Shown: positions 1 through 6,391, counted from the first letter of the stretch. The stretch: DNA of 7,455 nt from COE1 sp964387365 (GCA_964387365.1 CAYLWP010000130.1:1-7455); one strand, 5' to 3'. A program made the numbers and translations. The notes: a model not told the origin generated them from the letters alone.

Positions 1-6
1 ATGACG

Positions 7-55
7 AAAAAAAGGAGCGTGAAAAAATGATTTCTCATTTTTTCACAGCCCCTTT
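7..55 (-). terminator. Rho-independent terminator of the transglutaminase-like gene
   Basis: A perfect 12-bp stem (19-30 with 35-46, four-base loop) is extended outward by about seven more pairs (11-18 with 48-55, one bulge and one mismatch). Read on the minus strand the 3' arm ends in GCTCC and runs straight into seven T residues (13-7). It starts three bases after the stop codon of the minus-strand gene, so it should end that transcript. Confidence 0.88.
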
Positions 56-58
56 CAT

Positions 59-1126
59 TTATCTAACATAATCTGTCGGGCTAAGTGCGATATTGCCCCA
101 GGTCGGGCCGGCATAGGAAGCGCCTTTTAAAAAATATCCGCGGTAGATTCCATAGCTCTGGTCTGCATTGGTACAGTCAATGTGATACCACCGACCGTCT
201 AACTGTACAATGTTCCAGCCATGTCCCACACCATTAATTACTCCGGTTGTATAATAACAGGGAATTCCCAGCTGATCCATGAACTTCTGGAATAATAAAG
301 CATATCCGCTGCATACGGTTGTTTTACTTACAAGTGCGTCATACGCTGATTTGAAATCTGCCTGATTATTCACCGTTTCAAAGGAATATGAAACATTGTT
401 GCAAATATAATCATGGACTGACATAATCTTATCGTAGGTCGTGCCTTTATTAAACTGCGGAAGCAGCTGCGCAACCATTGCATCAGTAAAGACCTCTTCC
501 TCAAGCGTGCTGAATCTGCCATAGGTAATCGTATATGTTCCTCCCCCGCCTCTTACATTAATACTGTTCGCCGTACCAGCTCCGTAGGATAAAGCTCTGC
601 CATAATGAAAGCTTTCTGCAAAAATATCAAAAATGGTATTAAAACTCAGTCTTGATTTCACGATAATCTTTGTAGCCTGCCTTGCATGGGCATCCTCTCT
701 TGCTGCAACTGCCTCTTCCACAGTATTCACCACATAGGACAGCTCCTCAGCATACGCCGGTATGACATAAGCAGGCGCCGATGGAACTGCGGGTGCAGTC
801 TGCGCTACCGGCGAATCTGTCAGTGCATATCCCGGTACATAATAAACGCCATTCAGATCAATGCGAAACCAGCCATTGGAAGTAATCCCCGTTACCGCAA
901 TCGGAAAATTCACATCAATCCCGGCAACTGCTGCCGCCTGAAAATCAGGTTCCGCAAAACACGTTGTCTGCTCAGCCGTGTACAACACTGCATTCGCCTC
1001 CGTCACGGTAAACTCCGCCGCATAAGCAGTTATTTTGCTAAAAAACAGATATATCAGAATCATCAGCGTTGCGAAAAACACTTTATCATATCGGTACATA
1101 TTATCTCTCATAGTCTTTACTCTCAT
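59..1126 (-). CDS. Secreted transglutaminase-like protein with N-terminal SH3-like region
   Basis: 355 residues. Residues about 16-29 form a hydrophobic core after a basic N-terminus, and an AYA-A site near 34-37 suits signal peptidase I, so the protein is probably exported. Residues about 38-105 look like a bacterial SH3-type beta domain, followed by a Pro/Ala-rich linker (about 106-122). The C-terminal half carries the transglutaminase-like core with a Cys-His-Asp triad: Cys272 in TTVCSGYA, His302 in GHGWN and Asp317 in WYHIDCTN. In this family the triad usually acts as a protease or amide-processing site; the substrate cannot be told from sequence, but the SH3-like part suggests a cell-wall or surface target. 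The start is supported by GGAG (1140-1137) ten bases upstream and a promoter at 1229-1201. It is monocistronic, with its own terminator. Confident of the fold, not of the substrate. Confidence 0.88.
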   Translation of the reverse strand: MRVKTMRDNMYRYDKVFFATLMILIYLFFSKITAYAAEFTVTEANAVLYTAEQTTCFAEPDFQAAAVAGIDVNFPIAVTGITSNGWFRIDLNGVYYVPGYALTDSPVAQTAPAVPSAPAYVIPAYAEELSYVVNTVEEAVAAREDAHARQATKIIVKSRLSFNTIFDIFAESFHYGRALSYGAGTANSINVRGGGGTYTITYGRFSTLEEEVFTDAMVAQLLPQFNKGTTYDKIMSVHDYICNNVSYSFETVNNQADFKSAYDALVSKTTVCSGYALLFQKFMDQLGIPCYYTTGVINGVGHGWNIVQLDGRWYHIDCTNADQSYGIYRGYFLKGASYAGPTWGNIALSPTDYVR

Positions 1127-1136
1127 TATGTCATAT

Positions 1137-1140
1137 CTCC
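1137..1140 (-). promoter_or_regulatory. Ribosome-binding site of the transglutaminase-like gene
   Basis: GGAG lies ten bases before the ATG at 1126. A closer ATG at 1134-1132 is out of frame and meets a stop within two codons, so 1126 is the better start. Confidence 0.5.
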
Positions 1141-1159
1141 GTTATTTTCTCATAGTATC

Positions 1160-1275
1160 ACTGTTCAGAGCCAATTTGTTTTCTCTGCATAATCACATAT
1201 AGCATACCATCCCTCAATATAATTTGCAATCATTTGGCAAAAATAGTGTGTTCCTTTTGCCTGGCTCTGAACAGT
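1160..1275. repeat. Perfect 14-bp inverted repeat enclosing the minus-strand promoter
   Basis: ACTGTTCAGAGCCA (1160-1173) and its exact reverse complement TGGCTCTGAACAGT (1262-1275) are separated by 88 bases. The enclosed DNA holds the -35 and -10 of the transglutaminase-like gene. The arms could be paired operator sites, the ends of a small non-autonomous element of about 116 bp, or a dispersed intergenic repeat. I see no clear flanking target-site duplication. Confidence 0.75.
1201..1229 (-). promoter_or_regulatory. Predicted sigma-A promoter for the transglutaminase-like gene
   Basis: On the minus strand: -35 TTGCAA (1229-1224), a 17-base spacer, then -10 TATGCT (1206-1201) preceded by TGG, giving an extended -10. 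Transcription would begin near 1194, leaving a leader of about 70 bases that contains the proximal arm of the 14-bp inverted repeat. Confidence 0.6.
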
Positions 1276-1278
1276 TAC

Positions 1279-1296
1279 AAATTTTCTAGAAATTTT
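1279..1296. promoter_or_regulatory. Near-perfect AT-rich palindrome, possible operator
   Basis: Eighteen bases centred on TCTAGA, symmetric except for one pair (1282/1293). It lies directly upstream of the likely plus-strand promoter of the DUF1538 gene, where a regulator could sit. AT-rich palindromes also arise by chance, so this is weak. Confidence 0.25.
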
Positions 1297-1318
1297 ATAT
1301 TTTTCAACACCACTTTTA

Positions 1319-1327
1319 TGTTATAGT
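1319..1327 (+). promoter_or_regulatory. Predicted extended -10 for the DUF1538-PII operon
   Basis: TG-T-TATAGT forms an extended -10 element. The matching -35 zone around 1299-1305 is only a T-rich tract with no good TTGACA match, which is acceptable for an extended -10 promoter. Initiation near 1334 would give a leader of about 70 bases. Confidence 0.4.
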
Positions 1328-1386
1328 AATAAATGGAAAATTAGTAATTATGAAGGTACTGAATAATTACGAAAATAAAATTATAC

Positions 1387-1393
1387 AGAAAGG
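1387..1393 (+). promoter_or_regulatory. Ribosome-binding site that decides the TTG start of the DUF1538 gene
   Basis: AGAAAGG lies 12 bases before TTG at 1406. It matches the 5' part of the extended Bacillota anti-SD complement AGAAAGGAGG, so the spacing aligned to the rRNA is about nine. The nearer GTG (1393) and TTG (1396) are in other frames. Confidence 0.6.
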
Positions 1394-1405
1394 TGTTGGA
1401 TTATA

Positions 1406-2956
1406 TTGCAGTTTCTTCAGTCAAAATTCAAAGAAAAACTATCAGAAAAACTATCAGAAACCCTGAACGCAGTCGTTCCGATTCTGGTAATCGTTTTACT
1501 CCTCTGTTTTTCGATTGCCCCGATACCACCCAGTATCCTGATGACGTTTCTGGTTGGTGCCGTTATGCTAATTATCGGAATGATGTTTTTCAACGTGGGC
1601 GTGGAATTATCCATGACTCCGATGGGCGAACGTGTTGGTGCTATCATGACCAAGTCCAAAAACATATTCATAATTATTTTAATCAGTTTTATCATGGGAT
1701 TTATCATTACGGTATCCGAACCTGACCTGCAGGTATTGGCTCAGCAGGTACCTTCCGTACCGAATCTTACCCTGATTCTTGCCGTTGCAACCGGTGTCGG
1801 ATGCTTTCTTGTCGTCGCGCTTTTGCGTATGCTGTTTGGTATTCCTCTGGGACATTTACTTATCGTATTCTATTGTATTGTTTTTGGGTTAGCCTTATTT
1901 GTACCGGCTGATTTTCTTGCAATTGCATTTGATTCCGGCGGTGTAACCACCGGTCCGATGACCGTTCCGTTTATTATGTCCTTTGGTATCGGTATTTCTG
2001 CTATCCGAAGCGATAAGCATGCAGCAGACGACAGCTTTGGTCTTGTTGCCTTATGCTCCATCGGACCAATCCTTGCCGTACTGATTCTTGGATTGATTTA
2101 CAATCCGGGCTCCGCTGAACAGGTATCCGAATCCATTCCGGTTATTAGTGATACCGTAGAATTATGGTCGCTGTTTGCAGTGGAAATCCCCACCTATATG
2201 GAAGAAATGGCGCTTTCCCTTCTTCCTATTATCGTATTTTTTGCCATATTCCAGTTGATTTCCAGAGACATCAATAAAAGAAGTCTCTCTAAAATTGCAA
2301 TCGGATTAGTATTTACTTATATTGGACTTGTTGTATTTTTGACAGGTGTTAATGTCGGATTTATGCCGGCAGGTAATTATCTTGGACAAACCATAGCAGA
2401 TCGTTCCTATTCTTGGATTATCGTACCAATCGGTATGATTATCGGTTACTTCATCGTAAAGGCAGAGCCTGCCGTATTCGTACTTACCAAACAGGTTGAA
2501 GAGCTGACGAGCGGCGCGATTTCCGCAAAGGCGATGGGACTGAGCTTATCCATCGGTGTTTCCGCTTCTGTTGGTCTTGCATTAATCCGAGTATTAACCG
2601 GAATCTCTATTCTATGGTTTTTAGTTCCGGGCTATGCTATCGCTTTGATTTTAACCTTCTTTGTTCCAAAGATATTCACAGCGATTGCCTTCGACTCCGG
2701 TGGTGTTGCTTCCGGTCCGATGACCGCAACCTTCCTGCTCCCGTTTGCCATGGGTGCCTGCGAAGCCGTTGGTGGCAATATCATTACAGATGCCTTTGGT
2801 ATCGTAGCCATGGTTGCCATGACTCCTCTGATAACCATTCAGATTATGGGCGTCATCTTCCGTGTAAAAGAGAACAAGCTTCACAAAGCTATGGCAAGTC
2901 AAAAGAGCCTTGTTTCACTGGATACTTATGATGATACGGAAATTATCGAGTTGTAA
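1406..2956 (+). CDS. DUF1538 family integral membrane protein, two-repeat form (putative cation/proton antiporter-like transporter)
   Basis: 516 residues, almost entirely hydrophobic segments, with a TTG start set by AGAAAGG upstream; no in-frame ATG precedes Met46. It is an internal duplication: repeat 1 (about 20-230) has AFDSGGVTTGPMTVPF at 174-189 and DDSFGLVAL at 208-216; repeat 2 (about 265-487) has AFDSGGVASGPMTATF at 428-443 and TDAFGIVAM at 461-469. Each also has an SEP/AEP motif (104-106, 353-355) before a QV-containing helix. These FDSGGV-GPMT signatures identify DUF1538. From memory, the split pair UmpA/UmpB of Halomonas, which carries this domain, was reported as a Na+(Li+,K+)/H+ antiporter; this protein would fuse both halves. 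Transport is therefore inference and the substrate unknown. The PII-like gene 31 bases downstream suggests post-translational control. The N-terminus is an amphipathic EKLSEKLSE stretch coded by a 12-bp tandem repeat. Confidence 0.88.
   Translation: MQFLQSKFKEKLSEKLSETLNAVVPILVIVLLLCFSIAPIPPSILMTFLVGAVMLIIGMMFFNVGVELSMTPMGERVGAIMTKSKNIFIIILISFIMGFIITVSEPDLQVLAQQVPSVPNLTLILAVATGVGCFLVVALLRMLFGIPLGHLLIVFYCIVFGLALFVPADFLAIAFDSGGVTTGPMTVPFIMSFGIGISAIRSDKHAADDSFGLVALCSIGPILAVLILGLIYNPGSAEQVSESIPVISDTVELWSLFAVEIPTYMEEMALSLLPIIVFFAIFQLISRDINKRSLSKIAIGLVFTYIGLVVFLTGVNVGFMPAGNYLGQTIADRSYSWIIVPIGMIIGYFIVKAEPAVFVLTKQVEELTSGAISAKAMGLSLSIGVSASVGLALIRVLTGISILWFLVPGYAIALILTFFVPKIFTAIAFDSGGVASGPMTATFLLPFAMGACEAVGGNIITDAFGIVAMVAMTPLITIQIMGVIFRVKENKLHKAMASQKSLVSLDTYDDTEIIEL
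1433..1456 (+). repeat. 12-bp tandem duplication within the DUF1538 gene
   Basis: GAAAAACTATCA occurs twice back to back, followed by a partial third GAAAC. It codes the EKLSEKLSE heptad-like stretch before the first membrane segment. The copies are in frame, so copy-number change would keep the protein intact. Confidence 0.7.
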
Positions 2957-2970
2957 TTTACAGACTTATT

Positions 2971-2976
2971 GAAAGG
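2971..2976 (+). promoter_or_regulatory. Ribosome-binding site of the PII-like gene
   Basis: GAAAGG lies 11 bases before ATG 2988. An out-of-frame ATG at 2978, one base after the site, is too close to be used. Confidence 0.55.
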
Positions 2977-2987
2977 CATGGGAATAT

Positions 2988-3665
2988 ATGGGAAATTTAT
3001 ATTTGATGACAACAATTGTCGACAGAAAAGACGTTGATAAATATCTGAACTTATACCGTGAAAATGACTTACATGTTACATACCTGACTCTTGGTTTTGG
3101 TACTGTTGCAAATGAAATCCTCGATTATCTCGGATTAGACTCCTCGGAAAAAGCAGTAGCCTTCTCCGTTTTAGAGGAACAGACATGGGTTATAATTAAA
3201 AAGCAGTTAGAGAAAAAGCTTAGAATTGATGCTGCAGGCAGTGGTATTGCCTTTATCATTCCATTGAGCAGTGTCGGTGGAAAAAAGACATTACAATTTT
3301 TATTGGGAAGCCAGGATTATCAGAAAGAGGAGGAATCGACCTTGAAGAACACTATTCATGACCTGATTGTTGTAATTGCAGAACAAGGATATACTAATAT
3401 GATTATGGATGCAGCAAGAGCTGCCGGTGCTTACGGCGGAACCGTTGTTCATGCTAAGGGAACCGGTATGGAAGCAGCCGAAAAGTTTATGGGCGTATCA
3501 CTCGCTGCCGAAAAGGAAATGGTTTTCATCGTTACAAAAACAGAGCAGAAAAATGCCATTATGCAGGCAATCATGAAGGACGCCGGCTTAGACAGCAAGG
3601 CAAAGTCCATCTTATTCTCTCTTCCTGTAACCGATACAGCAGGATTAAGATTAATTGAAGATTAG
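2988..3665 (+). CDS. Tandem PII-like regulatory protein (P-II family), partner of the DUF1538 transporter
   Basis: 225 residues, soluble, built of two PII-like halves. The C-terminal half (about 122-225) is the clearer: HDLIVVIAEQGYTNMIMDAA as the first strand and helix, GAYGGTVVHAKGTG leading into the T-loop zone, then KEMVFIVTKTEQKNAIMQAI and ILFSLPVTDTAGLR, which match the later PII strands and their nucleotide-binding end. The N-terminal half (about 1-105) has the same order (VTYLTLGFGTV near 30-40, GIAFIIPLSSVGG at 86-98) but is diverged. The T-loop segment (about 157-172) is short and has no GlnK/GlnB-type uridylylated Tyr. PII proteins sense ATP/ADP and often 2-oxoglutarate and bind membrane transporters; here the partner is most likely the protein coded 31 bases upstream. 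Ligand and effect are inference. It is the last gene before a terminator. Confidence 0.82.
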   Translation: MGNLYLMTTIVDRKDVDKYLNLYRENDLHVTYLTLGFGTVANEILDYLGLDSSEKAVAFSVLEEQTWVIIKKQLEKKLRIDAAGSGIAFIIPLSSVGGKKTLQFLLGSQDYQKEEESTLKNTIHDLIVVIAEQGYTNMIMDAARAAGAYGGTVVHAKGTGMEAAEKFMGVSLAAEKEMVFIVTKTEQKNAIMQAIMKDAGLDSKAKSILFSLPVTDTAGLRLIED

Positions 3666-3685
3666 TGCCGGTCAGCACGTATACC

Positions 3686-3719
3686 AAAGGGGAATGTATT
3701 TGCACATTCCCCTTTTCTT
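3686..3719 (+). terminator. Rho-independent terminator of the DUF1538-PII operon
   Basis: A perfect 12-bp stem (AAAGGGGAATGT at 3686-3697 with 3704-3715), six-base loop, then TTTTCTT on the plus strand. It sits between convergent genes, two bases from the tenI-like stop codon. Read on the minus strand the tail is only three Ts, so it may end the thiamine operon less efficiently. Confidence 0.88.
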
Positions 3720-4275
3720 ATCCCTTCATTAACCCGCTCATCATACAGCCTCCTGCTGCCCCTGCCTCTTTTATCAATACCATATTGTCTGCATTGATTC
3801 CACCAATGGCATACACAGGGATATCTACTGCATTGCAAACTTCCCGCAGGAATTCCAAGCCTCTTGGCGGAACGTCTTTTTTACAATCCGTCTCAAAGAT
3901 ATGCCCTGCGATAATGTAGGTACAGCCAAGCTCTTTGGCTTTTTTTGCCTCTTCTGCGGAATGACAGGAAGCTCCAAGAATCGTAAACATTTTCCGTTCC
4001 TCTTCTGTCATCTCCGCAAGAACCGCTAACGGCACATGCAGCGCCTTTACTGCAAGCTCCTTTGCCACTTCTGTAAAATTATGCAAGGCACAGGGAACTT
4101 CATATTTTCCGCATATCTTTATTACTGCCAGCGCAAGCTCTTTGTATTCCTCTTCCGATAAATCCTTTTCCCGTAGAATCATGCCTGCCGGTGCCATTTG
4201 CGCTATCTCTTCTATTCGAACAAGAAAATCTTTTTCACAAAGCTTACGGTTTGTTACACATAATATATCAGACAT
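3718..4275 (-). CDS. tenI: TenI-type thiazole tautomerase (ThiE/TenI superfamily)
   Basis: 185 residues with a TIM-barrel ThiE/TenI fold. Residues 120-133 read YIIAGHIFETDCKK followed by PPRGLEFL, nearly the same as the Bacillus subtilis TenI signature around its catalytic His122; the equivalent here is His125. The C-terminal phosphate-binding part is AIGGINADN (157-164) and MMSGLMKG. Near the N-terminus REK (35-37) remains, but the Mg-binding Asp and pyrophosphate-binding TKT-type loop expected in ThiE are absent. TenI aromatises the ThiG product to the carboxythiazole phosphate used by ThiE. Automatic annotation is likely to call it thiamine phosphate synthase (thiE). It is short for the family (about 200-210). 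The start overlaps the thiH stop by eight bases and has no ribosome-binding site, so translation is probably coupled to thiH. Confidence 0.82.
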   Translation of the reverse strand: MSDILCVTNRKLCEKDFLVRIEEIAQMAPAGMILREKDLSEEEYKELALAVIKICGKYEVPCALHNFTEVAKELAVKALHVPLAVLAEMTEEERKMFTILGASCHSAEEAKKAKELGCTYIIAGHIFETDCKKDVPPRGLEFLREVCNAVDIPVYAIGGINADNMVLIKEAGAAGGCMMSGLMKG

Positions 4276-5521
4276 ACAGATAATCGTTCAGCACAGGCTG
4301 TAAGCCTTCCTTTTCCATATCCTGATACATCGTTTGGAAATTACGGCTATCATTGATTTCAAACTGCTCATCGCCCGCCGTGCTGTCGCTCTCCTTTCCG
4401 GTGTATTTACTCTCATGGTCACCGATTCCCGTAGATACGCCTGCGGACACCTTCGTTGCCGCAATTTTCACGATTCCGTTACGAAACTCGGCACTTTCAC
4501 GCGAAGAAACAGTAATTCCCACAAACGGCAGGAAGATTCGATAAGCGCAGATAATCTGGCACAGCTGCTTCTCATGCACATCAAGCGGATTTATTTTTTC
4601 ATTATTGATAATCGGCCTTAAACGCGGACAGGAAAGTGACATCTCTGCCTGCGGATATTTTCGTTGCAGATAGTAAACATGCAGTGCACTTGCCAGCGCA
4701 TCCTTACGAAAATCCGCAAGTCCCAATAATGCCGAAAAGGCAACGCCCCTCATTCCGCCTCTTATAGCCCTTTCCTGCGCATCAAAGCGGTATGACCAGA
4801 CACGCTTATGCCCCAGCAAGTGAAGTGTCTCATATTTTTCAGCATCATAGGTTTCCTGAAAAACAGTAACGTAATCTGCTCCGCATTCATGCAGATAACG
4901 ATACTCATCCGTATTTACCGGATAGATTTCCAGACCAACCATTCTGAAATACTTATGCGCGAGCTTACAGGCTTCCCCTATGTATTTCACGTCACTCATC
5001 GCACGGCTTTCGCCCGTAAGAATCAGGATTTCCTCCATTCCGGAATCTGCAATTACCTGCATCTCATGCTCAATCTGCTCCAGGGAAAGCTTCATGCGAT
5101 TGATATGGTTATAGCAATTAAAGCCGCAGTACACACAGTAGTTCTCACAGTAATTTGCTATATATAACGGTGTAAATAGATACACGGTATTACCAAAATG
5201 CTTTCTTGTCTCCATTCTTGCCTTTTGTGCCAGCTGCTCCAGAAACGGCTCTGCCGCCGGAGACAGTAAGGCTTTGAAGTCCTCTATCGTACAAAACTCA
5301 TGCTCCAAGGCGGCTCTTACATCTTCTGCGCTGTATTTTTCATAATCGTATGCGTTCATCTGCGCAATCACTTTGTCACAGATATCAGACTCAATCTGCT
5401 CCATGCCGGGCAGATACTCCATATAATTTTTTCTTGATGCCGGTTCCCTTTCCAGTCGATGCTTTCTCTCGATTGCTTCCGCTGAAAGATACTCCGAATC
5501 AACAAAATATTGATTTTCCAT
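4268..5521 (-). CDS. thiH: 2-iminoacetate synthase ThiH (radical SAM tyrosine lyase)
   Basis: 417 residues from ATG 5521. It cleaves tyrosine with SAM and a [4Fe-4S] cluster to give 2-iminoacetate (dehydroglycine) and p-cresol; ThiG uses the dehydroglycine. The cluster motif CENYCVYC is at residues 125-132 (Cys125, 129, 132), inside a typical TPLYIANYCENYCVYCGFN block. Also visible are ILILTGES, LEIYPVNTDEY, GMRGVAFSALLGLADFR and MSLSCPRLRP, all ThiH hallmarks. The C-terminus KVSAGVSTGIG replaces the MSAGS-PGGY form and is followed by an extra hydrophilic stretch (about 367-384) before EQFEI, making it longer than the approximately 377-residue E. coli type. A start four codons earlier (5533) is one base after the GGAAAGG site, so 5521 (13 bases away) is preferred. 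It is 76 bases downstream of thiG and overlaps tenI. Confidence 0.95.
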   Translation of the reverse strand: MENQYFVDSEYLSAEAIERKHRLEREPASRKNYMEYLPGMEQIESDICDKVIAQMNAYDYEKYSAEDVRAALEHEFCTIEDFKALLSPAAEPFLEQLAQKARMETRKHFGNTVYLFTPLYIANYCENYCVYCGFNCYNHINRMKLSLEQIEHEMQVIADSGMEEILILTGESRAMSDVKYIGEACKLAHKYFRMVGLEIYPVNTDEYRYLHECGADYVTVFQETYDAEKYETLHLLGHKRVWSYRFDAQERAIRGGMRGVAFSALLGLADFRKDALASALHVYYLQRKYPQAEMSLSCPRLRPIINNEKINPLDVHEKQLCQIICAYRIFLPFVGITVSSRESAEFRNGIVKIAATKVSAGVSTGIGDHESKYTGKESDSTAGDEQFEINDSRNFQTMYQDMEKEGLQPVLNDYLYV

Positions 5522-5534
5522 TGATATAATCATG

Positions 5535-5541
5535 CCTTTCC
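5535..5541 (-). promoter_or_regulatory. Ribosome-binding site of thiH
   Basis: GGAAAGG lies 13 bases before ATG 5521 and only one base before ATG 5533. By alignment with the extended anti-SD tail, the downstream ATG is the usable one. Confidence 0.5.
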
Positions 5542-5597
5542 ACTACCTGCAAGCTTGAGCTCCGGGCTAAATATTGCAGTTTCCATATCCTTCGTAC

Positions 5598-6371
5598 TTA
5601 ATCCCGTAAAAATCCGGTCAACGGGTCCGATGCCTCTGCACCTCTGACGAGAACTCTTCCAAGCCCTGATAAATATGCCTTTCTTCCGGCCTCGATTGCC
5701 TGCCGGAAGGCTGACGCCATCAGCGGCAGGTCACCTGCGGTTGCAAGGGCTGTATTTGCCATTATCGCTGCCGCTCCCATTTCCATTGCTTCGCAAGCCT
5801 GTGACGGTCTTCCGATACCTGCATCCACAATAATCGGAAGGTCTATCTCATGAATCAGAATCTGTATAAAATCCCGTGTTGCCAGTCCTTTATTGGAGCC
5901 TATCGGCGCTGCCAGCGGCATAACGGCTGCTGCACCCGCATTTACCAGATCTCTTGCCACATTTAAGTCGGGATACATATACGGCATTACCACAAAGCCT
6001 TCCTTTGCAAGACTCTCTGTTGCTTTGATTGTTTCGGCATTATCCGGCAGCAGATACTTAGTATCACGCATAATCTCTATTTTTACAAAATCACCACAGC
6101 CAAGCTCTCTTGCAAGGCGCGCAATACGAACTGCCTCCTCGGCTGTTCTTGCACCGGAGGTATTCGGCAGCAGGGTGACCCCGTTGGGAATGTAATCAAG
6201 TATATTTTCCTGTTCCTTAGTATTGGCGCGTCTGACCGCCAGCGTAATAATCTCCGCTCCGGCGTCTCTTACCGCAGCTTCTATCAGATTCAGGGAATAT
6301 TTACCCGAGCCAAGAATGAATCTTGAGCTAAATTCATGTCCGCCTATGATCAACTTGTCATTTGTCTGCAT
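5598..6371 (-). CDS. thiG: Thiazole synthase ThiG
   Basis: 257 residues from ATG 6371, a TIM-barrel enzyme that condenses 1-deoxy-D-xylulose 5-phosphate, ThiS thiocarboxylate and dehydroglycine into the thiazole phosphate tautomer. The whole family pattern is present: SRFILGSGKYS near 16-26, TLAVRR 43-48, TLLPNTSGARTAEEAVR 66-82, the Schiff-base Lys97 in DFVKIEI, KYLLPDNAET 105-114, MPLAAPIGSNKGL 151-163 and VDAGIGRPSQACEAMEMGAA 182-201. Nothing is missing. The open frame extends to TTG 6398, but that has no ribosome-binding site; ATG 6383 is one base after AGAAAGG, so ATG 6371 (13 bases after) is preferred. It follows thiF after about 137 bases, an unusually long gap for this operon that holds an AT-rich hairpin and a motif shared with the DUF1538 leader. 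Confidence 0.96.
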   Translation of the reverse strand: MQTNDKLIIGGHEFSSRFILGSGKYSLNLIEAAVRDAGAEIITLAVRRANTKEQENILDYIPNGVTLLPNTSGARTAEEAVRIARLARELGCGDFVKIEIMRDTKYLLPDNAETIKATESLAKEGFVVMPYMYPDLNVARDLVNAGAAAVMPLAAPIGSNKGLATRDFIQILIHEIDLPIIVDAGIGRPSQACEAMEMGAAAIMANTALATAGDLPLMASAFRQAIEAGRKAYLSGLGRVLVRGAEASDPLTGFLRD

Positions 6372-6384
6372 CTTTATAACCATA

Positions 6385-6391
6385 CCTTTCT
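6385..6391 (-). promoter_or_regulatory. Ribosome-binding site of thiG
   Basis: AGAAAGG lies 13 bases before ATG 6371. As at thiH and the PII-like gene, an ATG begins one base after the site (6383) and is sterically unsuitable. Confidence 0.5.

Larger units (their letters stand above)
1350..1466 (+). other. Possible 38-codon upstream ORF overlapping the DUF1538 start; carries a motif shared with the thiG leader
   Basis: An ATG at 1350 opens a 38-codon frame (beginning MKVLNNYEN) that ends at TGA 1464-1466, overlapping the DUF1538 gene by 61 bases in another frame. The upstream GGAAAA is a poor ribosome-binding site. What makes it notable is that the first 26 bases (1350-1375) match 23 of 26 bases of the thiG leader (6441-6416, minus strand), including 15 identical in a row, and both begin with ATG. 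Translation is unproven; the shared motif is seen directly. Confidence 0.25.

Noticed and set aside
686..1192. A 168-codon open frame on the plus strand.
   Set aside because: It is antisense to the transglutaminase-like gene, rich in Cys, Arg, His and Ile in a low-complexity fashion, and has no ribosome-binding site. Likewise other long antisense or out-of-frame ORFs inside 1417-2931, 4334-5167, 5893-6465 and 6693-7223.
3665..3919. An 84-codon plus-strand ORF after the PII-like gene.
   Set aside because: It begins at the terminator stem and is antisense to the well-supported tenI-like gene; rich in Pro and Ile, with no family match.
5551..5562. Adjacent AAGCTT and GAGCTC hexamers, resembling a cloning linker.
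   Set aside because: They lie in an ordinary intergenic gap between two intact operon genes with no vector-like sequence nearby; coincidence.
5530..5586. An 18-codon ORF (minus strand) between thiG and thiH, ending in an ATGA overlap with the upstream thiH ATG.
   Set aside because: Its ATG is one base after an AAGGA site, the peptide is unlike anything I know, and the ATGA overlap uses the thiH ATG I consider unusable. Chance is sufficient.
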